Of a stretch of DNA of 64,000 nt, positions 35,332-44,500 are shown piece after piece. The notes below the pieces were generated by a model. It worked only from the letters and a program-made list of their open reading frames with translations, did not search any database and had not been told where the DNA came from. A program made the position numbers and the translations under genes. Origin of the DNA: JAUIET01 sp964352475 (lineage in GTDB: Bacteria > Pseudomonadota > Gammaproteobacteria > Pseudomonadales > JAUIET01); assembly GCA_964352475.1 (NCBI GenBank), contig CAYGSL010000011.1:36473-100472 (forward strand). Direction: 5' to 3'. Numbering within the stretch: position 1 is the first letter of the stretch; each line of letters opens with the position of its first letter.

Positions 35332-36228
35332 TTACAGCGCAGTGGTCTCTACGTGATCTGCTCGCTGTGGTTCTTGTCGTGATGCGACTAAACAGGCCGT
35401 AACAATGAGCGCCGTGCCGACCAGGGTGCTGTTAGTTAACTGTTCATTGAAAAACCACCAGCCCAGCAAAGCGGCCCATACGAATGCCGTGTATTCCACA
35501 GGTATGAGCACCTTGGCTTCAGCACGGGCGTAAGCCCATGCGAGAATCATCAAAGCGCCGGTACTCAGTAGCGCCGCCAGTACTATCAACGGGGCATGAT
35601 CAGTTGCTGGTATGTGCGCGAACCAGGGTGCTACGCAGAGCAAGACAATACAGCTTGTACTGTTTTGAAACAGCGCTATTTCTGCCGGTTTAGCCAGCAG
35701 GGCTTGTTGCCTTTGCAGTATGAGGTTGTAGGCGTACATCACCGCAGAGCACAATATAGCCGCAATCCCGTACGCCATGTCTGAGCCGAATTCGCTGTTT
35801 AGCTGCCCGAATACAATAATGATCGCCCCGGCAAATCCTAGCAAGGAAGCAAACAAAGCGGTAAGACCAATTGCCTCTTTAAGCAGCGCTGCGGCCAGGT
35901 ACAGGGCAATCAACGGTGCTATGAAAGAAAGTGCGACGGCCTCCGCCAGAGGCACATAGATTAAACCCCAGAAGAACATAAAGCCCATTACTGTGACGAG
36001 AACTCCTCTCAGTACGTGCAGACGTAATGCTGCGGGAGTGGGCCAGGCAAACTGCAGTCCGAAAAACAATAAAGCGCTGAAGGCCACACTGATGGGAGTA
36101 CGCCACAGCATCGCATTGTAGGCGCCCAAATCGATTGCAAGACTTTTCATCGCCCCATCCATGGCGGCAAAGCAAGCAATGCCCAGTGTCGCTACCAGAA
36201 GTGGTAAGAGATTCTTGGATGATGACAC
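35332..36228 (-). CDS. EamA-family (DMT superfamily) exporter
   Basis: The 298-residue inner-membrane protein has ten predicted hydrophobic helices in two EamA repeats (about 10-140 and 150-285). Known family members export amino acids or other metabolites. It could export a cysteine-related compound because it is beside cysK, but the genes are convergent and share no transcript. Substrate unknown. Confidence 0.9.
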   Translation of the reverse strand: MSSSKNLLPLLVATLGIACFAAMDGAMKSLAIDLGAYNAMLWRTPISVAFSALLFFGLQFAWPTPAALRLHVLRGVLVTVMGFMFFWGLIYVPLAEAVALSFIAPLIALYLAAALLKEAIGLTALFASLLGFAGAIIIVFGQLNSEFGSDMAYGIAAILCSAVMYAYNLILQRQQALLAKPAEIALFQNSTSCIVLLCVAPWFAHIPATDHAPLIVLAALLSTGALMILAWAYARAEAKVLIPVEYTAFVWAALLGWWFFNEQLTNSTLVGTALIVTACLVASRQEPQRADHVETTAL

Positions 36229-36272
36229 GGCCTAAGATTCAGAGCGGGATTACAGCGTGAGCAGGGGACGCA

Positions 36273-38089
36273 ATGATATCAGCTTGGCATGGTATAGTGC
36301 GGCTTACCCAGTCTTTATTAGGGAAGCTTGTGAAGAATAATAACAACGCTGGAAACTCCACTGGCGGATGGTACGCGCACTATGTGTTAGTGGTGCTGGT
36401 TATTGTCTATGTATTCAACTTTATTGACCGCAATATTCTGTCGATACTGTCGCAAGAGATACAGGCCGATCTGGGTGTGTCTGACTCACAAATGGGCTTC
36501 TTATACGGTACTGTTTTCGCGGTGTTTTACGCTGTTTTCGGAATTCCGCTGGCACGTTTTGCCGATGTCTGGGTTAGGCGTAGTTTAATCTCTGTTGGCC
36601 TTTTATTCTGGAGTGCGATGACCGCTTTGTCGGGTTTGGCGCGTTCTTTTCCAATGCTGGCAATGTTTCGAATTGGCGTAGGCATTGGTGAGGCCAGCGC
36701 ATCCCCGGCAGCGTATTCAATGCTATCGGATTACTACGCACCCAAAGTGCGCGCCACGGTACTCGCCATCTATTCCTCAGGCTTATACATAGGCGGGGGT
36801 ATTGGGCTTTTCCTCGGTGGCTATATTCTCGATTCATGGCATGCAGCCTATCCCGATACCAGCGCGGCACCGTTTGGTCTTAAGGGCTGGCAAGCCGCTT
36901 TTATGGCGGTAGGTATTCCCGGTATTTTAATGGCCATTTGGGTAAGAACCTTGCGTGAGCCGCAGCGGGGTGCCAGTGAGGGCCTTACGAGTGAGCCGCA
37001 CCCAGCGCCGTTTTCCTTATTGAAAACAGAGCTGTTAGCAATGCTGCCGCTGTTTAATTTGTGGCAATTGAAGAAACAAGGTGCGTCCCTAAAAGCTAAT
37101 GCAATCAGCGCAGTAACCATCGTTGCGGTAGCCGCTGCTCTGATTGCATGGACCGGCAGCGTCGCACAGTGGGTAACACTAAGCATTGGCGTCTATGTGT
37201 GCTTCACCTGGGCACAATCGTTGGGCGTTCGTGATCCGGCCACCTACGCCATGATCTTCAAGTCTAAGGGCATGATTTTTACTTTGTTGGCATTCCCAAC
37301 AATCGCGTTCGTGACCTACGGTGTGAGCTTTTGGACTGCACCTCTGTTGCTGCGATTACACGACACTACGGCCGCAGAAGTTGGCTTATACATAGGGCTT
37401 GGCGCGGCTATTGGCGGTTTTCTCGGTATTACCCTCGGTGGTGTTATGGGCGACTGGTTTAAGCAGCGCCATCCAGCCGGGCGTTTGTTGGTTGGCTACT
37501 GGGCCGTTTTCGGCACCGCTCCCCTGGTGCTCTGGATGATTTATACGGATGATCTAGAGCTGGCGTTTTTGCTGAGCTTTTTGCATCACTTTTTCAGCGC
37601 CTCCTGGCCGGGCATCCCGCCGTCNNNNNNNNNNNNNNNNNNNNNNNNNNNNNNNNNNNNNNNNNNNNNNNNNNNNNNNNNNNNNNNNNNNNNNNNNNNN
37701 NNNNNNNNNNNNNNNNNNNNNNNNTGCTGAGCTTTTTGCATCACTTTTTCAGCGCCTCCTGGCCGGGCATCCCGCCGTCCACGGCAGCCGATCTTGTATT
37801 GCCGCGAATGCGCGCGGTGGCCGGTGCGTTTTATATTTTGCTGGCTACATTTATTGGCTTGGCGTTGGGGCCTTATATGATGGGGCGGCTATCAGATGCG
37901 TTTATTTCAGGAGGGCTTGAGGGTGCTGCAGCGCTGCAATCAGCCATGGCTTGGTCCATGTTGATTTTCATCCCCACCTTGATTCTGTTGACCTTGGCCT
38001 GGCGGCACCTGCCCAAAGATGAGGCCAGTCGCGTTGTTCGAGCTGAAGCGCTGGGTGAGAACGTGGAAGTTACTCAGCAAGCTGGCTGA
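36273..38089 (+). CDS. Spinster-type MFS transporter, split only by an assembly gap
   Basis: The reading frame enters the N run after codon 450 and re-emerges in another frame. When the 100 Ns and one of two identical 55-base flanks are removed, it becomes a single 553-codon frame. That frame has 12 or more hydrophobic helices and spinster-like features (VFNFIDRNILSILSQEIQADLGVSDSQMGFLYG, MFRIGVGIGEASASPA). The gene is therefore intact. The start may be GTG 36330 (ribosome-binding sequence AGGGAAG) rather than ATG 36273 (AGGGGA); both are plausible. The substrate is unknown; relatives carry sphingolipid-like or organic-acid molecules. Confidence 0.85.
37570..37624. repeat. Left copy of 55-base gap-flanking duplication
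   Basis: This stretch is exactly repeated at 37725-37779, on the other side of the N run. It begins TGCTGAGCTTTTTGCATC and ends CATCCCGCCGTC. Confidence 0.95.
37625..37724. other. Scaffold gap of 100 N
   Basis: The run is exactly 100 N, a default placeholder. Identical 55-base flanks indicate two contig ends that overlap and were not merged. The real gap length is probably zero or negative, with no missing sequence. Confidence 0.95.
37725..37779. repeat. Right copy of 55-base gap-flanking duplication
   Basis: Exact copy of 37570-37624. Reading on from here restores the MFS frame (LSFLHHFFSASWPGIPPSTAADLVLP). Confidence 0.95.
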
Positions 38090-38095
38090 GACAGC

Positions 38096-38935
38096 TTAGA
38101 CGGCTTCTTCCAGCTTCTCTTCTTGCCACTGGGCAACATTGTTCTCAATGAAGAAGAAGGCCACAATCCAGACAAAGGCGTCCCAAAAATCTATGAATTC
38201 GCCATAGAAGCCCCAAAACACGGCAATTGCGATCAGGGTGCCGTACAAGGCGATTTTGACGAATTTGATGGAGCGGAACGCTGGCGCGCTAAGCGGGCCC
38301 TTGGCAAGCAGCCACACTTCTACTTCAAGAATGCACACGACCAATATCCAGGCGGCTGAATTAGCCACATCGGCAATAGCCAGAGTTTGCGCCAGGAAGT
38401 AATGACTGTCATCGGTTAGCAAATCATTACCGATTGTCATCAGTGAGCCTGCTTCGCCCAATGTCAGGCAGTTCGTTGCAGACACAAGCTCGAAGCGTTC
38501 AAGGCTGTACATGAATGAGCTGCCGACATAGTCGCACAGCTGCGAAACATCTGCGTTTAAGGCTTGCCACTGACTGAGTTCCTGCCAGCTTTGCAGATAA
38601 CCATAAAACGCGTAAACAATGCTGGAATAGCAAATAGCGCGTAAGGCTTTAAACAGCAATTGAATACCGGGAGTCAGTTTCTCATCTGGAATAGTCCAGG
38701 TTTCCAGTTCGAACAATAGCAACAGTACTACCCAGGCAGCAGTGTCTATAGTGGCTGCATAGGCGTTAATGATGCCGTGCCATTCAACCCCGTTTGGGTG
38801 CATCAACAAAGCGGCAGCGGATTCTTCGCGATAAAAAGTGATGGTGTTGATCACCAACAGCAAGTAAACGGCGTACTTAAACCATTGGAATGGAGTAAAC
38901 AGGGAATCGCTATTGTTGTTATGCGTAGTGTGCAA
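38096..38935 (-). CDS. Unrecognised multi-pass membrane protein
   Basis: The 279-residue protein has about six hydrophobic segments (near 17-33, 62-82, 98-117, 180-205, 226-245 and 252-270) with acidic patches between them (LFELETWTIPDEK, ILEVEVWLLAKG). The repeated pattern LExExW in two places suggests an internal duplication of a two-to-three-helix unit. A TTG start with GAGGG ribosome-binding sequence is the only start available. The end is 6 bases from the end of the convergent MFS gene. I do not recognise the family. Confidence 0.7.
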   Translation of the reverse strand: MHTTHNNNSDSLFTPFQWFKYAVYLLLVINTITFYREESAAALLMHPNGVEWHGIINAYAATIDTAAWVVLLLLFELETWTIPDEKLTPGIQLLFKALRAICYSSIVYAFYGYLQSWQELSQWQALNADVSQLCDYVGSSFMYSLERFELVSATNCLTLGEAGSLMTIGNDLLTDDSHYFLAQTLAIADVANSAAWILVVCILEVEVWLLAKGPLSAPAFRSIKFVKIALYGTLIAIAVFWGFYGEFIDFWDAFVWIVAFFFIENNVAQWQEEKLEEAV

Positions 38936-38958
38936 AATAAAACCCTCAATCGGCGAAA

Positions 38959-39738
38959 CTACTGTGTAGCCCGAATCTCTTTTTTATATCGCCGCATCTT
39001 AGCAAGAAAGCGCCACACGCTGCTGATATGCCAGCGCAGGTGAGTGAAATCGCGCCGACTTTGCCATTGCCCCTGATGAATTATTTGGCACTGGTCTGTA
39101 ATTGCGTTAAAGAACCCGGCCCGCTTAAAGCGCAAACACAGGTCTACGTCTTCGTAATACAGACGGTATTTTTCATCGAAACCGCCAATGGTCTTAAAGT
39201 GCTCCCGCCTGATTAACATGCACATGCCTGCAACCCAGTCTACCTGTGCTAGCCCGTGTTTCATGTCTATCGGGTTTTCAGGCTCTCTGCCTAGTAATTT
39301 CCTAAACAAATACGCAAAGTCAGGGAATATTCGACCAGTAATCTGCTGCACGCCGTGTTCATCGAGTACTGTTGGCCCCAATACTGAAAGCTTGTCGTCA
39401 TCCCGTTTGGTCATCTGCTGCGCCAAGTCGTTAATGGCAGAGCTTTTTAGCCGCACATCCGGGTTAAGCACCAGAAAGTACTTGGTTTCTTCACTCAAGG
39501 GTGCCTGTTGAAAAGCTAAATTATGGTTAGTCGCAAAGCCCTTGGCTTCTGAATTTTCAATCACCGTGTATGGAAACGTCAGCTTACCGAGCGCTTCCGG
39601 GTGTTGCTCGGGAATGTTTAAAATCAGGCTCAGCTGCAGCGCCTGTGGATCCTGCTGTTGCGCCAAATCTTGCAGCAAAAGCTCTATGTGGTCGCTATGG
39701 CCGTGGCTGACAATCGATACATGAATTTCGTGAGACAA
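38959..39738 (-). CDS. Family 2 glycosyltransferase (rhamnosyltransferase-like)
   Basis: The 259-residue GT-A enzyme starts with VSIVSHGHSDHIELLLQDL, has the metal and nucleotide site LVLNPDVRL near 97-105, and continues WVAGMCMLIRREHFKTIGGFDEKYRLYYEDVDLCLRFKRAG near 167-207. It is probably a cytoplasmic transferase acting on envelope polysaccharide. The TTG start is supported by an AAGG ribosome-binding sequence, with no in-frame ATG nearby. Acceptor and sugar unknown. Confidence 0.85.
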   Translation of the reverse strand: MSHEIHVSIVSHGHSDHIELLLQDLAQQQDPQALQLSLILNIPEQHPEALGKLTFPYTVIENSEAKGFATNHNLAFQQAPLSEETKYFLVLNPDVRLKSSAINDLAQQMTKRDDDKLSVLGPTVLDEHGVQQITGRIFPDFAYLFRKLLGREPENPIDMKHGLAQVDWVAGMCMLIRREHFKTIGGFDEKYRLYYEDVDLCLRFKRAGFFNAITDQCQIIHQGQWQSRRDFTHLRWHISSVWRFLAKMRRYKKEIRATQ

Positions 39739-39842
39739 AATAGACCTTGAAGCGGTGAATCGAGTTACTAAGCGCGCCTATATTAGACCATTTACACTGA
39801 CCACAAACACAGCTATTGCTTACCGTAATAAGACGCGAAATA

Positions 39843-40658
39843 ATGAGCGTGCGCCATTCCTCCGAGCCGTCAACCCAGCAAAATAAGCTAATGTCAGTAA
39901 ACACCAACCCAGAAACAGCCAATTGTCGGCAGGAATACCTGGCCGCAATGGGCATAGATTGCTGGCGGCCACATGTGCAGCTGCCTGGAGCACTCAAGTC
40001 CGCGGTGTATGGGAGGGCTGGGCCCAAAGAAGATCCAAGCGCATTGACCAGCAGTGTCTCTGCGCCCCCAGCTCCGAGTACGTCCGCCAAAGTGCCAAGA
40101 AGAACAGCCGCGGAAATTTTGACCGAAGCGCCGGTTCAGCCTAAGGCCCCCTCTGTTAACAGGCCAGTCACGACTTTAGAACCCACAGGGCAGGCGCAAA
40201 ATCCGCTCATGGATTCTCAGCTAAACCTGTATTTACTGGAATGCCCAGGCCACTGCTTAATCATTGATGACGCGCTCGGTAGCCGCGAACAACAAGCGCT
40301 GCTGCAGAATCTGATGTTTGCGCTAAGCGGACAACCACCTGCCAATTACAGAGCCACGCCATTTGATTGGGCCAGTATTCCTCCGCAAGGCGGTGATGCG
40401 GTGGATGTGTTGCGCGGCATTGTTGATAGGGCGCTGAACCAGCAAGCTATTCATACCATTGTTGTTATGAGCACCTCTTCAAGAGCTCTGTTTGAATGTG
40501 ATGCCAGTGCAACAGGACGGGTTGCAACACCAGGGTGGTTAACTGCCGGACCGCAAGTGATTGTTACTCACAGCTCCAAACAACTGCTGCTAGAACCTAC
40601 CAGGAAAGCCGACACCTGGGCACATGTTCAAGGCGCGCGAAACGGCGCTGCTTCTTGA
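39843..40658 (+). CDS. holD: DNA polymerase III psi subunit (diverged HolD)
   Basis: The N-terminal sequence RQEYLAAMGIDCWRPHVQLPGAL corresponds to the chi-binding and gamma/tau-binding start of HolD (E. coli LQQLGITQWSLRRPGAL). A Pro/Thr-rich linker (residues about 70-120 from this start) separates it from a C-terminal alpha/beta domain. The gene overlaps rimI, as in enterobacteria and pseudomonads, which strongly supports the call. In the replisome psi links chi and SSB to the clamp loader. Two ATGs are possible (39843 and 39891); neither has a strong ribosome-binding site. The protein is longer than E. coli psi (137). Confidence 0.75.
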   Translation: MSVRHSSEPSTQQNKLMSVNTNPETANCRQEYLAAMGIDCWRPHVQLPGALKSAVYGRAGPKEDPSALTSSVSAPPAPSTSAKVPRRTAAEILTEAPVQPKAPSVNRPVTTLEPTGQAQNPLMDSQLNLYLLECPGHCLIIDDALGSREQQALLQNLMFALSGQPPANYRATPFDWASIPPQGGDAVDVLRGIVDRALNQQAIHTIVVMSTSSRALFECDASATGRVATPGWLTAGPQVIVTHSSKQLLLEPTRKADTWAHVQGARNGAAS

Positions 40659-41107
40659 CTGGAGACGCCAATGTCGAGAAATTTGGGCAGCGCGAGCTGG
40701 ATAGCGTGCACGCGCTTGAATGCTCGCTGAACGCTTATCCCTGGTCTAAACAATCCTTCATAGACAGCATAGAATCCGGTCACGGGTGTTACTGTTTGCG
40801 TATCGATGGCGAGATTGTTGCATTCGCGGTCATCAGTCAGGTGTTGGACGAAGCCAGTTTGCTCAACCTGGGTGTTGCGAAAACGCATCAGCGTAAAGGG
40901 TATGCGCGACAATTGCTGGAAACAGCGCTTACGCGCAGCACTGAGGCTGGTGCCAGCATGTGTGTTCTAGAGGTTAGAGCGAGCAATCGTTCGGCTATAG
41001 AGTTGTATTATGACATTGGTTTTTACGAGATAGGGCAACGCCCCGGCTACTACCCTGCGGCGCAAGGACGAGAAGATGCGCTGCAATTGTGTATGCCATT
41101 AGGGTGA
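40655..41107 (+). CDS. rimI: Ribosomal protein bS18-alanine N-acetyltransferase
   Basis: This GNAT-fold enzyme acetylates the N-terminal alanine of S18. The frame is open far upstream inside holD, but the TTG at 40655, overlapping the holD stop, gives 150 residues, almost the E. coli length (148). Conserved features are YPWSKQSF, DEASLLNLGVAKTHQRKGYARQLLE (acetyl-CoA loop) and LEVRASNRSAIELYYDIGF, then the YYP motif. Confidence 0.9.
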   Translation: MTGDANVEKFGQRELDSVHALECSLNAYPWSKQSFIDSIESGHGCYCLRIDGEIVAFAVISQVLDEASLLNLGVAKTHQRKGYARQLLETALTRSTEAGASMCVLEVRASNRSAIELYYDIGFYEIGQRPGYYPAAQGREDALQLCMPLG

Positions 41108-41120
41108 CAAGGGGAACGAG

Positions 41121-41993
41121 ATGCTTAAAAAAATTCTGATTGGCCTACTGGCTACAGTTGTGTTTTTGCTTCTACTAGCGCTTGGCTTTCTTTACTTTAG
41201 CGGCGCGTGGAACGCGCTGTTTCCGAGCAATGAACACGATACGACACCACCTGAGATCTCGGAAGCCTTGCAGCGGCCAGCCGTTTTGCTGTTTACCAAA
41301 ACCAACGGATTTCGTCATGTAGAGGGTATAGAAGCCGGTAGCAAACTGTTCAAGCACATTGCCAAATCGCGCGATTGGGGGCTGTACCACACTGAAAACG
41401 GTGCAGTGTTTAACAAAGAACAATTGCAGCAATTCGATGCGGTGGTGTTTCATAATGCAACGGGTGACATGCTCAGTAAGGAGCAAGAACTGGCATTCCA
41501 GCAATGGCTGGAATCGGGTGGTGGCTGGTTAGGTGTGCACGCTGCGGGTGATGGATCTCATCAAACCTGGGATTGGTACATGGATAATCTGCTCGGCGCA
41601 AAATTTACAGCGCACATTATGGGGCCGCAATTTCAGGTGGCGACAGTGAATGTTGAAGACAAGGACCACCCAGCCGTACATGCCTTGCCCGATCAATTTG
41701 AGCATTCTGAAGAATGGTATTCATGGGAAGAAAGCCCACGCGCAAAAGATTTTAAGATTCTCGCGACAATTGATGAGAGTTCTTACAGTCCGGTGCAAAA
41801 AATATTGGGCCAGGAAAATGATCTGCGCATGGGGGATCACCCCGTGGTTTGGACGAATTGTGTAGGCCAGGGCAGAAGTATTTATTCGACCATGGGTCAT
41901 GCGACTGAAGCATACGACGTTCCCGAGCACAAACGCTTGCTGGAAGATGCCCTTGCCTGGGCGCTGGGTGAGATGGGTGGCTGCAAGTTATGA
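41121..41993 (+). CDS. ThuA-domain protein, membrane-anchored
   Basis: The 290-residue protein has one N-terminal membrane helix (about 4-24) and a periplasmic ThuA-like class I GATase fold without the catalytic cysteine. Typical sequences are FTKTNGFRHVEGIEAG near 56-71, GGGWLGVHAAGDG near 132-144 and HPVVWTNCVGQGRSIYSTMGH near 240. ThuA domains are linked to sugar metabolism, often near DUF1080 and keto-sugar genes. A DUF1080 lipoprotein is encoded 1.1 kb away. Ribosome-binding sequence AAGGGGA. It overlaps the acyl-CoA dehydrogenase gene by four bases. Confidence 0.88.
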   Translation: MLKKILIGLLATVVFLLLLALGFLYFSGAWNALFPSNEHDTTPPEISEALQRPAVLLFTKTNGFRHVEGIEAGSKLFKHIAKSRDWGLYHTENGAVFNKEQLQQFDAVVFHNATGDMLSKEQELAFQQWLESGGGWLGVHAAGDGSHQTWDWYMDNLLGAKFTAHIMGPQFQVATVNVEDKDHPAVHALPDQFEHSEEWYSWEESPRAKDFKILATIDESSYSPVQKILGQENDLRMGDHPVVWTNCVGQGRSIYSTMGHATEAYDVPEHKRLLEDALAWALGEMGGCKL

Positions 41994-43147
41994 GTATTCT
42001 GAATTCTGCGTGGGTCAATGATGAGCTACGCATTTTGCACGACAGCGCTTTGCGTTATACGCTGGCAGAATTTGCGCCACATCGTGAACGTTGGGAAAAG
42101 CAAGGCAAGTGCGACCGCCAGGCCTGGAGTGACGCCGGTGCGGCCGGATTACTGGGTGCCAGTGTTCCGGAAGAATACGGGGGTGCCGGAGGCGACTACC
42201 GTCATGAAGCCATTATTTATGACGCAATGATGCGCGGTGATGCTGCTGCTTCAGTAGCGGGTGGCAACACAGTGCACAGTCAAATTGTGGCTCACTACTT
42301 CATCAACTACGGCACGGAAGAACAAAAGCAACGCTGGTTGCCAAAGATGGTCAGTGGTGAACTGGTAGCGGCTATTGCCATGACGGAACCCGGCGCGGGT
42401 TCGGATCTGCAGGCCGTAAAAACTTCAGCGAAGCGAGAAGATGATCACTACCTTATTAATGGCAGTAAAACGTTTATCACCAACGGCCAACACGCAGAGT
42501 TGATTATCGTTGTCTGCAAGACAGATCCGGCAGCCGGTGCTAAAGGCACCTCTCTTATCGTTGTGGAAACTGAAGGGCTGGAGGGATTCGAACGCGGGAG
42601 AAATCTGGAAAAGATTGGCTTGAAAGATGCCGACACATCGGAATTGTTTTTTAATGACGTCAGAGTTCCCGTTGAAAACCTTGTTGGTGGTGAAGAGGGC
42701 CGCGGCTTTATTCAATTGATGCAGCAGCTTCCGCAGGAGCGACTTAGCATTGCCTGTGCGGCAGCGACCATTGCTGAGATGGCTGTTGAATCGACCGTGG
42801 CGTATACCAAAGACAGAAACGCGTTTGGTAAAACTGTATTCGATTTTCAAAACACCCGCTTTAAGCTGGCCGAGTGCAAAACCGAAGCGACCATTTCGCG
42901 CGCATTTGTCGATCAATGTATTGTTAAACTCGTGGCTGGCGAGTTATCTGCTGAAGAAGCCTCAATGGCGAAGTGGTGGTGTACTCAAAAACAGTGCGAC
43001 ATAGTGGATGAATGCCTGCAACTGCACGGCGGTTATGGCTACATGTGGGAGTACCCGATAGCTCGAATGTACGCCGACAGCCGCGTGCAAAAAATCTACG
43101 GTGGAACGAATGAAATTATGAAGGAGCTGATTTCACGTTCACTCTGA
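41990..43147 (+). CDS. Acyl-CoA dehydrogenase
   Basis: The 385-residue flavoenzyme oxidises an acyl-CoA to the 2-enoyl-CoA. The flavin and substrate segments AMTEPGAGSDL near 128 and the signature GGYGYMWEYPIARMYADSRVQKIYGGTNEIMKELI at the end are complete. The catalytic glutamate is in GGTNEI, which is usual for short- and medium-chain types. It overlaps the ThuA gene. Its 3' end overlaps the convergent DUF1080 gene by 32 bases. Substrate not evident. Confidence 0.94.
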   Translation: MSILNSAWVNDELRILHDSALRYTLAEFAPHRERWEKQGKCDRQAWSDAGAAGLLGASVPEEYGGAGGDYRHEAIIYDAMMRGDAAASVAGGNTVHSQIVAHYFINYGTEEQKQRWLPKMVSGELVAAIAMTEPGAGSDLQAVKTSAKREDDHYLINGSKTFITNGQHAELIIVVCKTDPAAGAKGTSLIVVETEGLEGFERGRNLEKIGLKDADTSELFFNDVRVPVENLVGGEEGRGFIQLMQQLPQERLSIACAAATIAEMAVESTVAYTKDRNAFGKTVFDFQNTRFKLAECKTEATISRAFVDQCIVKLVAGELSAEEASMAKWWCTQKQCDIVDECLQLHGGYGYMWEYPIARMYADSRVQKIYGGTNEIMKELISRSL

Positions 43148-43841
43148 TGTTTCGAAACCACACTTTATCGAAATGATCCTGTAGGCCTATGTGGCCCTTG
43201 GTCAAGGTGCCGTAGTTGGGTCTGGATGTAAACTTGCTCTTTTGATACAAAGCCTGCCATTGTGGGCTGCCTTGCTGAAATTTCGCGGTCAATTTATCGT
43301 TTAGCCAGAACTCTACGTCCGGACCATTCGCAATTATGTGCACTCGGTTCCAGTAACCCACCGGCTTGCTGGTGTCATGATCAGGTGCAATCATGTCGTA
43401 AAACGCACCGGCTCTGTGCGATGGATCTTTCGCGTCGTAATGGCCAGCGTTATCCAGAATCTGCATCTCATAACCAGTGTGATGAATACTGTCGCCGCTT
43501 TCGTCACCTCGAATAAAAATGCCGCTATTCCCGGAATCGCTAATCCGCCATTCCAGTTTTAATTCGAAGTCATCAAACTGTTCGCGTGTGATCAAATCGC
43601 CTGCCCAGCCAACTCTTGTCAGGCAACCGTTTTCTATTGCCCAACCCGGGTCTACGCTGTCTTCCTGATAGCTGCGCCATTGCTCAAGGCTGTTGCCGTC
43701 AAACAGTAATCGCCAGCCAGCCTGAGATTCGTCTGCTCTCAGTGAGTTTTCGCATTCGGAGGCGTCAATGATAGGGTCAGAACCGCAGGCGCTTAGCAAC
43801 AATACGGCCAGCAGGCAGCATGTAAGTCGGTCAATGATCAT
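43116..43841 (-). CDS. DUF1080 lipoprotein (3-keto-glycoside hydrolase-like)
   Basis: The 241-residue protein has a lipoprotein signal (LLSAC, Cys20) and the DUF1080 sequences GWRLLFDGNSLEQWR, DDFELKLEWRISDSGNSGIFIRG and HHTGYEMQILDN, in a concanavalin-like beta-sandwich. Members of this family cleave 3-keto-glycosides. It follows nth by 11 bases and is probably transcribed from the rnf side. Its tail lies inside the end of the acyl-CoA dehydrogenase gene. The ThuA gene on the opposite strand is a possible functional partner. Confidence 0.9.
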   Translation of the reverse strand: MIIDRLTCCLLAVLLLSACGSDPIIDASECENSLRADESQAGWRLLFDGNSLEQWRSYQEDSVDPGWAIENGCLTRVGWAGDLITREQFDDFELKLEWRISDSGNSGIFIRGDESGDSIHHTGYEMQILDNAGHYDAKDPSHRAGAFYDMIAPDHDTSKPVGYWNRVHIIANGPDVEFWLNDKLTAKFQQGSPQWQALYQKSKFTSRPNYGTLTKGHIGLQDHFDKVWFRNIRVNVKSAPS

Positions 43842-43852
43842 GGCTTAGCCCT

Positions 43853-44488
43853 CTAATCCGATGTCTTCTTTTTGAATTCACAAAGATCTTCTATAACGCA
43901 CGCACCACAGCGTGGTTTGCGTGCTACACACACATAACGACCGTGCAGGATAAGCCAGTGATGGGCATCCAACTTGAAATCATCATGCACAAATTTCAAC
44001 AAACGTTTCTCAACTTCGTCAACGTTTTTGCCGGGCGCCAGCGCTGTTCGATTTGATACTCTGAATATATGAGTATCTACAGCAATTGTGGGTTCGCCAA
44101 ACGCGGTGTTGAGAATAACGTTTGCGGTTTTTCGGCCAACCCCGGGTAAGGCCTCCAAAGCCTCCCGATCACGTGGCACTTCGCCTTCATGTCTATCCAG
44201 CAGAATCTCGCACATGGCAATCAGATTCTTGGCCTTGTTGTTATACAAGCCAATCGTTTTGATGTACTCCTTAACGCCATCTACCCCCAACTTCAGAATG
44301 CGTGCTGGGGTGTTGGCCTTCTTGAATAACTTCGCTGTCGCTTTGTTGACACTCACATCAGTTGCCTGTGCAGACAAGGCAACAGCAACCAGTAACTCGA
44401 ACGGGTTCTTGAAATTTAATTCGGTAGTTGGCTTGGGGTTTTCGGCCCGCAACCGTTCGAAAATTTCGCGTCGTTTCTGTGGGTTCAT
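43853..44488 (-). CDS. nth: Endonuclease III
   Basis: This 211-residue DNA glycosylase/AP lyase repairs oxidised pyrimidines. The helix-hairpin-helix LPGVGRKTANVIL has the catalytic lysine and AVDTHIFR the catalytic aspartate. The [4Fe-4S] ligands follow the C-x6-C-x2-C-x5-C pattern at the end (CVARKPRCGACVIEDLC). It is the last gene behind rnfE, the conserved gammaproteobacterial order. Confidence 0.97.
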   Translation of the reverse strand: MNPQKRREIFERLRAENPKPTTELNFKNPFELLVAVALSAQATDVSVNKATAKLFKKANTPARILKLGVDGVKEYIKTIGLYNNKAKNLIAMCEILLDRHEGEVPRDREALEALPGVGRKTANVILNTAFGEPTIAVDTHIFRVSNRTALAPGKNVDEVEKRLLKFVHDDFKLDAHHWLILHGRYVCVARKPRCGACVIEDLCEFKKKTSD

Positions 44489-44500
44489 AGTATGGGTACG

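Noticed and set aside
37625..37724. MFS gene as a pseudogene or true insertion
   Set aside because: The identical flanks and restored frame show it is a scaffold artefact.
40535..40654. Upstream start for rimI
   Set aside because: The extra 40 residues lie inside holD and are not RimI-like; TTG 40655 gives the normal length.
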